Source of the DNA: Egibacteraceae bacterium
GTDB lineage: Bacteria; Actinomycetota; Nitriliruptoria; Euzebyales; Egibacteraceae
Length of the DNA stretch: 60,158 bases
Assembly: GCA_030446745.1 (NCBI GenBank)
Contig: JAUJMS010000013.1
Location: 10,427 to 70,584 of the forward strand
Direction of reading: 5' to 3'
The notes under the pieces are model-generated. The model did not search any database and was not told the origin of the DNA. It saw only the letters and a program-made list of their open reading frames with translations. Position numbers and translations under genes: made by a program. Shown here piece by piece: positions 34,184-42,776 of the stretch (its first letter is position 1; each line of letters starts with the position of its first letter).

Positions 34184-35641
34184 GTGCCGTTGAGCTTCAC
34201 CTCGCTGCCGCAGCGCCTGTCGTGGCGCGTCGGGCTGTTCGCCGCGCTCAGCGGCCTGGTCGTCACGACCTGCAGCCCCGCGATCGACCCGCTGTCGCGG
34301 ACCGACCGCGCGGCGCCGATCGCGGCCGGCGAGGCGCTCGGCGTCGCGACCGTTGCCACCGGCCAGCGCGTCGCCCCGCTGGCGACCGCCGCGCCGCCAG
34401 CCCCGTCCCCGGCCCCAGCCCTCGACCAGGCGTCCGCGCCGGCACAGCCGTTGCCGCCCTCGCCTGCCGCGCCGCCCTCGCCTGCGGCGCCGTCCCCCGC
34501 CCCGGCGCTCGACCAGGCGTCCGCACCGCTGCCGAACCCGCTGCCGACCGCGCCTCCGCTCCCGACCGAGTCACCCGCGCCGTTGCCGACGCCGCCGGCG
34601 CCCGCGCCGACCACGGCCGTTCGCTTCGCCAAGGTCACCGCGGTGCAGCCCAAGCTGCGGGTCAACGACATCCCGCGCAAGGGGCTCGTCGACGAGATCC
34701 GCGACCTCGACGGCGTCGACTTCGCGACCGGGTTCAAGGTCGGACAGGTGCCGATCGGCCCGCGCGGCACCAAGGTCACGGTCGCGGCGGTCAACCCCCG
34801 CGAGTTCCGGCGGATCACGCCGCAGGTCACCGCCGACGCGGTCGCGGTGTGGGAGCGCCTGGTCGAGGGCGACGCCGCGTTCACCCACGACTCGGGCACC
34901 CGGCTGCGCGCACAGCTCGGCAGCACCGTCCCCGCAGGCACCGAGGGCTCGACCTTGCGCGTCGGGGCGTACGCCTCCAACGGCGTGCCGCCCGTCGCGG
35001 ACGCGCTCGTCAGCGCCGACACCGGCGAGCAGCTCGGCCTCGACGGGTCGCGCGACGCGCTGGTGTCCCTCGCCGACGACGCCGACCCCGCGGCGGTCGC
35101 CGCCCGCATCGAGCAGGCCACCGGCGCCGACGTCGACGTGCTCGAGGCGCCGCAGGCCCGCCGGGCGTTCCTGACGGGGGCCGACGCGCGCAACGCCTTC
35201 GAGCCGTACAGCTACATCGACAACGGCGACGGCATGATCCAGATCGACCCCGACTGGGTGCGCCGCAACATCGTCCGGCGCCGGGTGCCGCTGCTGACCG
35301 GCGAGGTGGTGTGCCACCGGCTGATGGTCGACCAGCTGGCCGGCGCGCTCGGCGAGATCGAGTCGCGCGGGCTGGGCCACCTCATCGACCCGTCGCAGTA
35401 CGGCGGCTGCTGGGTGCCGCGCCACATCGACTTCGACCCGAGCAAGCCGCTGTCGATGCACTCGTGGGGGCTGGCCGCCGACTTCAACGTCTCGACGAAC
35501 GGCCTCGGCCAGACCCCGCAGATGGACCCGCGCGTCGTCGAGGTGTTCGACCGCTGGGGCTTCGTGTGGGGCGGCCGCTGGCAGCGCCCCGACGGCATGC
35601 ACTTCGAACTCGGGGCGCTGCTGCAAAGCCCCCAGGGCTGA
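34184..35641 (+). CDS. exported M15-type D-alanyl-D-alanine carboxypeptidase-like protein
   Basis: A 485-residue protein with a hydrophobic N-terminal segment ([15 protein letters not shown], possibly a lipoprotein signal). A Pro/Ala/Ser-rich linker of about 110 residues carries an internal duplication ([14 protein letters not shown] twice). A central domain and a C-terminal M15 peptidase domain follow. Zinc ligands are visible as H426 and D433 in [12 protein letters not shown] and H473 in GMHFEL, with [13 protein letters not shown] between. It would trim peptidoglycan stem peptides outside the cell. It starts at GTG 34184; no strong ribosome site was seen. Confidence 0.82.
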   Translation: MPLSFTSLPQRLSWRVGLFAALSGLVVTTCSPAIDPLSRTDRAAPIAAGEALGVATVATGQRVAPLATAAPPAPSPAPALDQASAPAQPLPPSPAAPPSPAAPSPAPALDQASAPLPNPLPTAPPLPTESPAPLPTPPAPAPTTAVRFAKVTAVQPKLRVNDIPRKGLVDEIRDLDGVDFATGFKVGQVPIGPRGTKVTVAAVNPREFRRITPQVTADAVAVWERLVEGDAAFTHDSGTRLRAQLGSTVPAGTEGSTLRVGAYASNGVPPVADALVSADTGEQLGLDGSRDALVSLADDADPAAVAARIEQATGADVDVLEAPQARRAFLTGADARNAFEPYSYIDNGDGMIQIDPDWVRRNIVRRRVPLLTGEVVCHRLMVDQLAGALGEIESRGLGHLIDPSQYGGCWVPRHIDFDPSKPLSMHSWGLAADFNVSTNGLGQTPQMDPRVVEVFDRWGFVWGGRWQRPDGMHFELGALLQSPQG

Positions 35642-35698
35642 CCTCGTTTGACCCTTTGCGGCCCCCGGCCGCCAGCGGCATACTCGCCTGCGCCCCAC

Positions 35699-35782
35699 GT
35701 CGGCGTGGCGGAATTGGCAGACGCGCCAGACTAAGGATCTGGTGCCCTTCGGGGCTTGGGAGTTCAAGTCTCCCCGCCGACA
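35699..35782 (+). tRNA. tRNA-Leu, anticodon read as AAG
   Basis: A type II tRNA of 84 nt without encoded CCA. The acceptor stem is GTCGGCG/CGCCGAC with discriminator A. The D-arm is GCGGAATTGGCAGACGCG. The anticodon stem CCAGA/TCTGG carries loop CTAAGGA, so positions 34-36 are AAG. The long variable arm folds as GCCC-TTCG-GGGC. The T-arm is GGGAG-TTCAAGT-CTCCC. A leucine identity fits the long arm and A73. An A34 would need TadA conversion to inosine to read CUC as well as CUU. Confidence 0.93.
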
Positions 35783-35811
35783 CTGCCTCCCCCCGACGAA
35801 AAGGCCCCCGC

Positions 35812-35979
35812 ATGCCACGCATCCGCTTGTTGCTCGTCGGTTTGGCGCTCACGCTCGCGGCGTGCGGCGGCAACGCGGCCGCCCCCGAGCCGACGTCGCC
35901 CGCCGTTCCCGGCGTCGACGGCAGCACCGCCCCCACGCTGGGCACCGGCGTCACGCCTGAGCCTGAGTCGGACTACTAG
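35812..35979 (+). CDS. small lipoprotein, unknown function
   Basis: A 55-residue peptide with a lipoprotein signal: MPRIRLLLVGLALTLAACGG, lipobox LAAC, cleavage before Cys18. The mature part is short, rich in Pro, Thr and Gly, and ends EPESDY. It starts 30 bp after tRNA-Leu. There is no recognised family; the clean lipobox is the main support. Confidence 0.6.
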   Translation: MPRIRLLLVGLALTLAACGGNAAAPEPTSPAVPGVDGSTAPTLGTGVTPEPESDY

Positions 35980-36088
35980 CCAAGCGCCACGACGCCGTTG
36001 TGGCGATGTCGAGGGATCGGGTTCAGCCGGTCGTCCGCGGCCGCGCTGGTCGGCAGGACGGTGACCGGGCCTGACGCTGCGCGCCTGC

Positions 36089-36823
36089 ATGATTTCTCTG
36101 ATGTACTCGGACGCCGAGGCTGCCGGCCTCTACAACGTGCTCAACCCGTGGGGTCCGAGCGACGAGTTCTATCTCGCCCTCGCGATGGCGTCCGCGTCCG
36201 TACTCGACGTCGGGTGTGGGACCGGCACCATGCTGCACCGCGCCCGATCGGCTGGTCACACCGGCCGCCTGGTCGGCATCGACCCGGACCGGGCGGCACT
36301 CGACGTTGCGCGGCGGCGCAGCGATATCGAGTGGACCCTGAGCACGGCAGCCGCGCTCACCTATGACCGCGAGTTCGATCTCGCGGTGATGATGGGCCAC
36401 GCCTTCCAGTGTCTCGTCAGTGACGACGACCTTCGCGCCTCCCTTGCTGCGATCCGTCGCGCCCTGACCGACGGTGGGCGATTCGTCTTCGAGACGCGCA
36501 ACCCTCGCGTGCGGGCCTGGGAGGCGTGGAATCCCAGCAACCCCATCGACATCGTTGACCCGGCAGGCCGGGCATTGCGGATCAGCTACGAGGTGCTGTC
36601 CGTCGACGCCGACGTGGTCACCTTCACCGAGACGACCAGCGACCGCGACGGCACGGTGCTGCGCGTGGACCGTGGACGTCTGCGGTTTCTTGGCGTCGAC
36701 GCTGTGGCGCGTGAGCTCACCGACGCCGGATTCGTGGTCGACGCCCAGCACGGCGGGTGGTGCGGCGAGGCGATCGAGCCAGCGAGTCGCGAGATCGTCA
36801 CCGTCGCCCGGAAGGACGGCTAG
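36089..36823 (+). CDS. class I SAM-dependent methyltransferase
   Basis: A 244-residue methyltransferase. The SAM motif is SVLDVGCGTGTMLHRA near residues 37-52, the acidic loop is LVGIDPDRAALDVARR, and the post-II region is DLAVMMGHAFQCLVSDDDL followed by ALTDGGRFVFETRNP. This matches small-molecule methyltransferases with a beta-insertion after FETRNP; the substrate is unknown. ATG at 36089 or 36101. Its 3' end overlaps the converging ATP-grasp gene by 4 bp. Confidence 0.85.
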   Translation: MISLMYSDAEAAGLYNVLNPWGPSDEFYLALAMASASVLDVGCGTGTMLHRARSAGHTGRLVGIDPDRAALDVARRRSDIEWTLSTAAALTYDREFDLAVMMGHAFQCLVSDDDLRASLAAIRRALTDGGRFVFETRNPRVRAWEAWNPSNPIDIVDPAGRALRISYEVLSVDADVVTFTETTSDRDGTVLRVDRGRLRFLGVDAVARELTDAGFVVDAQHGGWCGEAIEPASREIVTVARKDG

Positions 36824-38049
36824 CGCTGGTCGTCGGCCCAGGCCGCGAGCAGGCCGCGGTAGTGCGGGACGAAGCGCTCGTGCTCGTGGGGCGGGAACGC
36901 CCCGGTGACGGTGTCGACGAGCAGGCGGTCGAACTCGGGGCTGCGCACGTAGTCGACCACGACCTCGTGGACGTGGCCGAGGTGACGCTCGCAGAACTCG
37001 GCGTACGCGTCGACCGAGAAGTAGTCGTCGCTCAGTCGCCGGTACTCGGCCAACTTCTCGCCGTAGGAACGCTCCGAGTCGCCGATCTCGAACCAGCGCC
37101 GAAGGTCCAGGTCCACCCGCATCCGCCGCGCCGTGGCGGCGCAGAACACCGACCACCGCAGCAGCGCCGAGATCGCCCACGGGAAGTAGTAGTGCAGGCT
37201 GATCAGCGAGATGTCCGGGCAGGCGTTGGCGTAGTCGATCGGGTGGACGTCGTCGCCGCGGACCAGCGTCTCGCAGGAGTTGAACTCCCAGCGGAAGAAC
37301 GCGTTGACGGTCCGCCCGATGGTGACGACCTCGGTGCCCGCTGCCGGTGAGAGAAAGTCGTGGTCGACGGCGTAGCGGTCGTGCAGCGGCCGGCCCGGCT
37401 CGAAGTGCATGACCATCGTCTCGGCGCCGATCGACAGCGTTCTGACGAACACGTCGAAGTTCTCGACCTCGGCCTGCAGGTGCATCAACCGCTGGCCCGA
37501 CTCGTTGTAGCGCTGGCGCAACGTTTCGGACCGGTCGATGCGGCTGACGCCGACCCACGCCCCGCCGTCGAACGGCTTCATGTACAGCGGGTAGCCGATC
37601 GTCGCGGCGATCTCCTCCAGGTCGAACGGGCGGTTGTAGCGCGCGGCGGTGTAGGGGAAACGCTCGTTCTCGGGCGGCTCCTTGTGCGGGATGAGCCAGG
37701 TGTCGGGCACCTTCAGCCCCAGGCGCATCATCGCGCAGTACGCCGCGTGCTTCTCCATCGACTGGAACGTGAACGGGTTGTTGAGCAGGTAGACGTCGTC
37801 CATCAACGCGATCTTCTTCAACCACTCCCGGGGCACGAAGTACCAGTGGGCGAGGCGGTCGATGACCAGGGCGTACCGTGGCTGCGCGCGCAGGTTGAAC
37901 GGCTCGATGGTGATCCGCTCGCTGGCGAACCGGTGGCGGTCGCCGCCGTCGGAGATGTCGAGGTCGGCCCGGCGCAGCAGCGCCTCGAACGCCCCCGACC
38001 AGTCCTCCTCGGTGCCGAGCAGCAGTCCCAGCAGGTGGGTCGTTCCCAT
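36820..38049 (-). CDS. ATP-grasp family protein, unknown substrate
   Basis: A 409-residue protein with an ATP-grasp-like order: an N-terminal domain (HLLGLLLGTEEDWSGAFEAL), then LMDDVYLLNNPFTFQSMEKH and the nucleotide lysine region IGYPLYMKPFDGGAWVGVSR. The C-terminal part has metal-type residues in FRWEFNSCETL. ATP-grasp enzymes form amide or thioester bonds through acyl-phosphates. It lies 53 bp downstream of an enterochelin-esterase-like gene and is probably in one operon with it, which hints at ligation and cleavage of one metabolite. Substrate unknown. Confidence 0.72.
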   Translation of the reverse strand: MGTTHLLGLLLGTEEDWSGAFEALLRRADLDISDGGDRHRFASERITIEPFNLRAQPRYALVIDRLAHWYFVPREWLKKIALMDDVYLLNNPFTFQSMEKHAAYCAMMRLGLKVPDTWLIPHKEPPENERFPYTAARYNRPFDLEEIAATIGYPLYMKPFDGGAWVGVSRIDRSETLRQRYNESGQRLMHLQAEVENFDVFVRTLSIGAETMVMHFEPGRPLHDRYAVDHDFLSPAAGTEVVTIGRTVNAFFRWEFNSCETLVRGDDVHPIDYANACPDISLISLHYYFPWAISALLRWSVFCAATARRMRVDLDLRRWFEIGDSERSYGEKLAEYRRLSDDYFSVDAYAEFCERHLGHVHEVVVDYVRSPEFDRLLVDTVTGAFPPHEHERFVPHYRGLLAAWADDQR

Positions 38050-38102
38050 CCCGATCCCTTCCCCGGCCGGTCGTGGGCCGCGTCATACCTCGCTGAGGCC
38101 GA

Positions 38103-39221
38103 TCACCGCCACACGGTGGTCAGCAGGTCAACCAGATGCGGGTCGAAGGTGTCGCGCCAGGCGACGAAGTTGTGGGCGTCGCGGTTGACGTGCAGCCGCA
38201 CGGCGTAGCCGCGACGTTCGAGGGCGGCCGCGACCGCGCGGTTGTTCGCGAGGTTCTCCTCGACCGTCCCGCAGGTCATCACCGTCGGCACGGGCCGGCG
38301 CGCCGACTCGCCGCCGAGCACCTCGCCGACGAAGCGGCTGATGCGGCGGAACCGGAGGAAACCCGACTCGTGGCGGTCGGAGCGCTGGCGGAAGTAGCTG
38401 CCCGACTGCAGGAACAGCCCGCCGAAGGTGTCGGGCCGCGTCTCGTGCAGGTGCAGCATCGCGAGCGCGCCCAGGCTCGCGCCCATCCCCACGCGCACGT
38501 TGCGCCCCGGCGGCGTAGGCGCGAGCCACGCCAACGCCGGCAGCACGTCGATGGCCATCGCGCGGGCGTACGCCGCCGAGGCCGAGTAGTGCTCGTCGCG
38601 CTCCACCGGGTCGAGCAGCACCGCCCGCATCGGCGGCAGTCGACCCGCGATGGTGAGGCGGTCGAGCAGCCGCAGCAGGCTCGAGTAGGCGGCGTACTCC
38701 GAGCCGTCGTGCGCCACGAGCAGCGGCAGCGCCTCCTCCTCCCCCGCACCCCGGCTGGACCACACCCGCACAACGACGTCGGCGCGCAGCGCGCGGCTCG
38801 GCACGACGGTGGCGAGCAGGTCACCGCCGAGCGGCTCGGCGCCCGCTCGCGGGTCGTCGAGCCACGCCGGCCGCCGGTAGCCGGGGAACTCGACGACGGA
38901 CTTGTCGCCGAACGCGCCCGGCGCCCGCAGCGGGTTGGCCGGGTCGCAGAACGTCTCGTCGCGGCCGTCGCGGTGGACGCCCTTGAAGCGGTACTCCATC
39001 CGGTCGACGTCGGGACGGGGGAAGGTCAGCGTCCAGGTGTCGCTGGCCGGCGCCTTGTCGAACGGCATCCAGTCGCGGGGCCGACGGATGTCTTGGACCA
39101 GCCCGACCGCGGCGAAGGCGGCGTCCGGGTCGGCGAGGCGGAAGTGCACCGCCGCCTCGTCGACGACGGGACCGGCGGGGCGACCTGGCCGCGGGCGAGC
39201 CGGACGGGCCGGCGCACTCAC
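38103..39221 (-). CDS. alpha/beta-hydrolase esterase, enterochelin esterase/EsxA-like
   Basis: A 372-residue protein. The N-terminal 120 residues resemble the beta-sandwich of Fes-type esterases (AVHFRLADPDAAFAAVGLVQ, WTLTFPRPDVDRMEYRFK). The catalytic domain has the nucleophile motif VRVGMGASLGALAMLHLH, where GASLG replaces GxSxG, LLVAHDGSEYAAYSS, and a late His in NRDAHNFVAWRDTF. The GTG at 39221 overlaps the stop of the small upstream gene as GTGA, so the two are coupled. It may hydrolyse a siderophore or other ester. Confidence 0.8.
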   Translation of the reverse strand: MSAPARPARPRPGRPAGPVVDEAAVHFRLADPDAAFAAVGLVQDIRRPRDWMPFDKAPASDTWTLTFPRPDVDRMEYRFKGVHRDGRDETFCDPANPLRAPGAFGDKSVVEFPGYRRPAWLDDPRAGAEPLGGDLLATVVPSRALRADVVVRVWSSRGAGEEEALPLLVAHDGSEYAAYSSLLRLLDRLTIAGRLPPMRAVLLDPVERDEHYSASAAYARAMAIDVLPALAWLAPTPPGRNVRVGMGASLGALAMLHLHETRPDTFGGLFLQSGSYFRQRSDRHESGFLRFRRISRFVGEVLGGESARRPVPTVMTCGTVEENLANNRAVAAALERRGYAVRLHVNRDAHNFVAWRDTFDPHLVDLLTTVWR

Positions 39222-39415
39222 GCCTCGTCGCCGTGCCAGCGCCGGTCTTCGTCCTCCCAGCGTTCGTTGCGCGCCTCGGCCCGCTCGGCGAACGCGGCCG
39301 CGGCCTCGGGCGACTCGTACGGCCCCAGGCGGACCTCGGCGGGACACCCCGGCCCCTGCTCGGCGTGTCCGTGGCGCAGGCACCAGTACCAGGCGGCAGA
39401 CTCGGCGTCGGTCAT
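39218..39415 (-). CDS. small conserved actinobacterial protein
   Basis: A 65-residue acidic protein: AWYWCLRHGHAEQGPGCP, RLGPYESPEAAAAFAERAEA and EDRRWHGDEA. The pattern WYWCLRHG...RLGPY...RNERW is familiar from short actinobacterial proteins of unknown role. It is translationally coupled to the esterase downstream. Confidence 0.75.
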   Translation of the reverse strand: MTDAESAAWYWCLRHGHAEQGPGCPAEVRLGPYESPEAAAAFAERAEARNERWEDEDRRWHGDEA

Positions 39416-39542
39416 CGACGCGACGCTAGCAGCGGTCTGGCCGAGACGGCAGCGCCCGCGTCGGCCATCGCGGGGACGCCGCCGGGGGTCGGGTAGCGGA
39501 ACGCCGCTGGCGGAGCGGCACGCCGCGGCGCACGCTGGGCGC

Positions 39543-40001
39543 GTGAACGCGCAGTTGCTCGAGGTCGCCGAGCGCGACGGGTGGGTGTGCTGGCTGTGCG
39601 GCGGGAAGGTCGCCGCCGACGACGGGCGCGCAGGACCGTGGGCGCCGTCGGTCGATCACGTCGTGCCGAAGGCGCGCGGCGGCGGCAACGCCGCGGCGAA
39701 CCTGCGCCTGGCGCATCGGCGCTGCAACAGCCGGCGCGGGAGCCGCCTGCCGGAACTCGACTGGCCGCAGCGCTTCGGCGTGCTGTCCGAAGCACCGCTG
39801 TGGCAGGCGCTGCAACGTGCGACCCGCCGCCGCGGGAGCTGGGAAACCGTCGCGGTGGTGCCCACCGCGGCCCGCGCGACCGCTGCGGCCGCGTGGGTGC
39901 GCACGCGGGCGGCGCTGATCCTCGGCGGTGCCTGGAGCGCCGAGGCGCGCGTGCTCACCGGCGAGCTGTACGGCGTGGCGCTGCGCGCCGACGACGCGTG
40001 A
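39543..40001 (+). CDS. HNH endonuclease family protein
   Basis: A 152-residue protein starting at GTG. The HNH fold is complete: a CWLCGGKV zinc knuckle, SVDHVVPKARGGGNAAANLR (catalytic H in DHV, then N) and LAHRRCNSRRG with the final H and Cys. The C-terminal 80 residues have no recognised motif. Stand-alone HNH proteins may act in defence or repair, or lie in degraded mobile elements; nothing here decides. It stands alone between divergent neighbours. Confidence 0.85.
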   Translation: MNAQLLEVAERDGWVCWLCGGKVAADDGRAGPWAPSVDHVVPKARGGGNAAANLRLAHRRCNSRRGSRLPELDWPQRFGVLSEAPLWQALQRATRRRGSWETVAVVPTAARATAAAAWVRTRAALILGGAWSAEARVLTGELYGVALRADDA

Positions 40002-40067
40002 CGAAGGCCCCTGGTCACGGCTCGCGCGGCGTGCGCTACGCTCGGTGATCTGGCGAAAGGACGCCTT

Positions 40068-42008
40068 GTGGCGCAGCGGTCGGTAGCGGCACAGCTCGGC
40101 GGCGAACTCGTCGACGCGCTCTCCGTCGACGTCGGGGCGGCACGGGAGCGGGCGCGTCTCCAGCGCCTCGCCGTCCTGGCACTGATCCTCAGCGCCCCGC
40201 TGCTCTTCCTGTGGTACCGCGTGCTCATCGGCGCGCCGTTCGACGTGTTCGCCCTGCCGTCGCTGCCGCCGGACTGGCCGATCTACCTCATCCCGCTCGC
40301 GTTGATCCTCGCCCTGGGCGCGGCCGTCGCGATGCCGCTGCTGTCGGGGCGCTCACCGCACATGCTGTACCGCCCCGAGCAGATCGACATCGGCTTCGAG
40401 GACGTCAAGGGGCTCGACTCCGTCGTCGACGAGGTCGTCAAGACGCTGAACACCTTCCTCGGCTACGCGCTGTACCGGGACCGGCTCGGCGGCAACCCGC
40501 GCCGTGGGTTGCTGTTCGAAGGCGCCCCCGGCACCGGCAAGACGCACCTCGCCAAGGCGCTCGCCCGCCAGGCCGGCGTGCCGTTCTACTTCGTGTCCGC
40601 GACGAGCTTCCAGTCGATGTGGTACGGGGCGACGGCGCGCAAGATCCGCAGTTACTTCAAGGAGCTGCGCAAGGCCGCGCTACGTGAAGGCGGGGCGATC
40701 GGGTTCATCGAGGAGATCGACGCCATCGCGATGACCCGCAACGGCCTCAACGCCACGCCGCTGGCGTCGCGGCCGAACGACGCGGTGCTGCGTGCCTGCC
40801 ACCGCTTCGGTCTGGAGGTGTCGCCGTTCGGCAGCTCGGAAGGCACCGGCGGCGTCGTCAACGAGCTGCTCGTGCAGCTCCAGTCGTTCGACACGCCGCC
40901 GCTGCGCGACCGGGTCGCCAACCGGCTCAGCGGCCTGCTCAACGGCTACCTGCCGCCGCACCGCCAGATCCGCCGGCGCAAGCCGGTCTACTCGAACATC
41001 CTGCTCATCGCCGCGACCAACCGTGCCGACAACCTCGACCCAGCCCTGCTGCGTCCCGGCCGCTTCGACCGGCGGCTGAGCTTCGAGCTGCCGGCCAAGG
41101 CAGCGCGCCGCGAGCTGATCGACTACTTCTTGAGCCGCAAGGCGCACGACCCGGCGCTCGACGACCCCGCGCTGCGCGACCAGCTCGCCGGCCAGACCTT
41201 CGGGTACACGCCGGTGATGATCGAGCACCTGCTCGACGAGGCGCTTGTCGTCGCGCTGCGCGGCGGGCGCGACGGGATCGGCTGGACCGACGTGCAGGAG
41301 GCGCGCCTGACCGGTGAGGTGGGCGTGAAGAACCCCGTCGACTACACCGACCTGGAGCGCCGCACCGTCGCCACCCACGAGGCCGGCCACGCGACCGTCG
41401 CCTACCTCGCCGGCACGCGGCGCCTGGAGGTGCTCTCGATCGTCAAGCGCAAGGGCTCGCTGGGGCTGCTCGCGCATGGCGACCACGACGAGGTCTACAC
41501 CCGCAGCCGCAGCGAGATGCACGCGCTGATCGAGATCGCGATGGGCGGCATGTGCGCCGAGGAGCTGTACTTCGGCGAGGCGGGGACGGGCCCCGGTGGT
41601 GACCTCGCCTACGCCACCCAGGTCGCGTGCGAGGTCGTCGGCTCGGCCGGCATGGCGGGATCGCTGGTGTCGCTCGCCGCGGTGCAGCACGGGGCGCTCA
41701 GCGACAGCAACCTGGTCGGGCGCGTGCTCGCGGACCCGTTCACCCGACCGGAGGTCGACCGGGTGCTCAACCAGGCGAAGGCGCGGACGCGGGCGCTGCT
41801 CGAGGTGAACCGTCACCTCGTCGACGCACTGCGCGACGCCCTGCTGGAGCGCGACGAGCTGATCGGCGAGGAGATCACCGCGGTGCTCGCCGCGGCCGGC
41901 GAACCGGTCCGCGACGGCCTGCGCGTCGAGCGGCGGGGCGACCGCCGGCGGCGCGACTGGCTGGCCGTCGACGACACGACGTTCGCTGCCCGGCCGCCCA
42001 GCTCCTGA
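40068..42008 (+). CDS. FtsH-like AAA+ membrane metalloprotease, divergent
   Basis: A 646-residue protein. Two membrane segments lie near residues 33-53 and 70-92. The AAA domain carries Walker A EGAPGTGKT (151-159) and Walker B FIEEID (203-208), where the usual DE is EE. About 80 extra residues precede the sensor-1 strand ILLIAATNRADNLD; the SRH region LLRPGRFDRRLSF is normal. The zinc protease motif is THEAGHATVAYLAG (H427, E428, H431) and a likely third ligand is Asp in GPGGDLAYAT. It resembles FtsH in plan but the insert and Walker B change set it apart. GTG at 40068. Confidence 0.88.
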   Translation: MAQRSVAAQLGGELVDALSVDVGAARERARLQRLAVLALILSAPLLFLWYRVLIGAPFDVFALPSLPPDWPIYLIPLALILALGAAVAMPLLSGRSPHMLYRPEQIDIGFEDVKGLDSVVDEVVKTLNTFLGYALYRDRLGGNPRRGLLFEGAPGTGKTHLAKALARQAGVPFYFVSATSFQSMWYGATARKIRSYFKELRKAALREGGAIGFIEEIDAIAMTRNGLNATPLASRPNDAVLRACHRFGLEVSPFGSSEGTGGVVNELLVQLQSFDTPPLRDRVANRLSGLLNGYLPPHRQIRRRKPVYSNILLIAATNRADNLDPALLRPGRFDRRLSFELPAKAARRELIDYFLSRKAHDPALDDPALRDQLAGQTFGYTPVMIEHLLDEALVVALRGGRDGIGWTDVQEARLTGEVGVKNPVDYTDLERRTVATHEAGHATVAYLAGTRRLEVLSIVKRKGSLGLLAHGDHDEVYTRSRSEMHALIEIAMGGMCAEELYFGEAGTGPGGDLAYATQVACEVVGSAGMAGSLVSLAAVQHGALSDSNLVGRVLADPFTRPEVDRVLNQAKARTRALLEVNRHLVDALRDALLERDELIGEEITAVLAAAGEPVRDGLRVERRGDRRRRDWLAVDDTTFAARPPSS

Positions 42009-42055
42009 GCTCCAAACCACGCGGCTCATGGCCGCGGTCACGGCGGCTGTACAAC

Positions 42056-42100
42056 GTTGCTGCACGCTTTCGGCGATTTTCGCCGATTGCGTGCGGCAAC
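42056..42100. repeat. long hairpin between the FtsH-like and MazF-like genes
   Basis: The outer arms GTTGCTGCACGC and GCGTGCGGCAAC pair with one mismatch; the inner arms TCGGCGA (42070-42076) and TCGCCGA (42080-42086) pair perfectly around a TTT loop. It lies 9 bp beyond the mazF-like stop and 48 bp beyond the FtsH-like stop, so it could end both transcripts. It resembles the hairpin at 42719-42767. Confidence 0.75.
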
Positions 42101-42108
42101 GCGAGAGG

Positions 42109-42419
42109 TCAGCGCAGGCCGAGCGCGACGGCGAGCGCGCGGTCAAGCTCGCGCTGCTTGGAGGGTCCCAGGCGCCCGACGGGGCGCAGTATCGCCTTGG
42201 GAGGGTGAACAGGTTGTCGCAGTTGGCGCCGCTCTCCTCGCGCAATCCCTCGTCGGCGCCGACCCGCACCTCGGCGACGTGGCCACGCAGCTTGGTCGTG
42301 ACCAGCGCGCACACGACCGCGGTGAGCACCGGCACGGCCGTCTCGCGGGTGACGACCACGACGGCGTGCCGGCCGACGCCGGGGATGTCGGCGACGCATA
42401 CGTCGCCGCGGGTGATCAA
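42109..42419 (-). CDS. MazF/PemK-like toxin, frameshifted near its C-terminus
   Basis: A probable type II toxin ribonuclease. It starts TTG at 42419, overlapping the antitoxin stop as TTGA. The N-terminus RGDVCVADIPGVGRHAVVVV and the stretch GLREESGANCDNLFTLP match the MazF fold. At 42199-42201, a CCC run on the coding strand, the frame breaks; the next frame gives KAILRPVGRLGPSKQRELDR then ALAVALGLR and a stop at 42109, the expected family ending. With one added C the protein would be about 103 residues. Confidence 0.75.
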
Positions 42420-42670
42420 CCGTTCCTGCCGACCAGCGAGCCAGCGGAGTACGAGCCGACGCGAGTGACCAACTCCTCGTGAGCGGGGTCAAGCTCGGCG
42501 TACGCGTGGCGGTACGACTCCGCGATCAGCTCCTCCGAGCGACGGTCCAGCCACTCGCGGACGGCCGCGGCCACGGCGGCGGCGCGGGTTGGCGCGGCAC
42601 CCGCCTCGACGGCGCGGTCGACCGCGGCGACGGTGTCCTCGTCGAGCCTGGCGGTGACCGGCACTCCCAT
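42416..42670 (-). CDS. ribbon-helix-helix antitoxin, MazE-like
   Basis: An 84-residue protein: PVTARLDEDTVAAVDRAVEA then GAAPTRAAAVAAAVREWL is a ribbon-helix-helix DNA-binding motif, and the C-terminal helix ESYRHAYAELDPAHEELVTR would wrap the toxin. Its stop overlaps the toxin start. The short upstream region carries repeated ACGTTGC words that could be operator sites for autoregulation. ATG at 42670. Confidence 0.82.
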   Translation of the reverse strand: MGVPVTARLDEDTVAAVDRAVEAGAAPTRAAAVAAAVREWLDRRSEELIAESYRHAYAELDPAHEELVTRVGSYSAGSLVGRNG

Positions 42671-42691
42671 CGCCGACGAGCATACCCGCCG

Positions 42692-42713
42692 TGTACGTTG
42701 CGTATACGTTGCG
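42692..42713. promoter_or_regulatory. possible operator repeats upstream of the antitoxin gene
   Basis: Direct repeats TGTACGTTGCG and TATACGTTGCG sit side by side about 22 bp upstream of the antitoxin ATG, with a third ACGTTGC at 42718. The palindrome GTATAC spans the join. On the minus strand TATGCT at about 42678-42683 could be a -10 element giving an almost leaderless transcript. Inferred only. Confidence 0.35.
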
Positions 42714-42718
42714 CCGAA

Positions 42719-42767
42719 CGTTGCCTGGACCTTCTGGCGATATCTCGCCGCTTCCGTCCAGGCAACG
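42719..42767. repeat. hairpin with 12-bp perfect arms between antitoxin and rpf genes
   Basis: CGTTGCCTGGAC (42719-42730) pairs perfectly with GTCCAGGCAACG (42756-42767). Inside, GGCGA and TCGCC pair around TATC. It begins 10 bp beyond the rpf stop on the minus strand and could terminate that gene. The outer GTTGC/GCAAC and inner GGCGA/TCGCC recall the hairpin at 42056-42100. Confidence 0.75.
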
Positions 42768-42776
42768 CAGCCGGTG

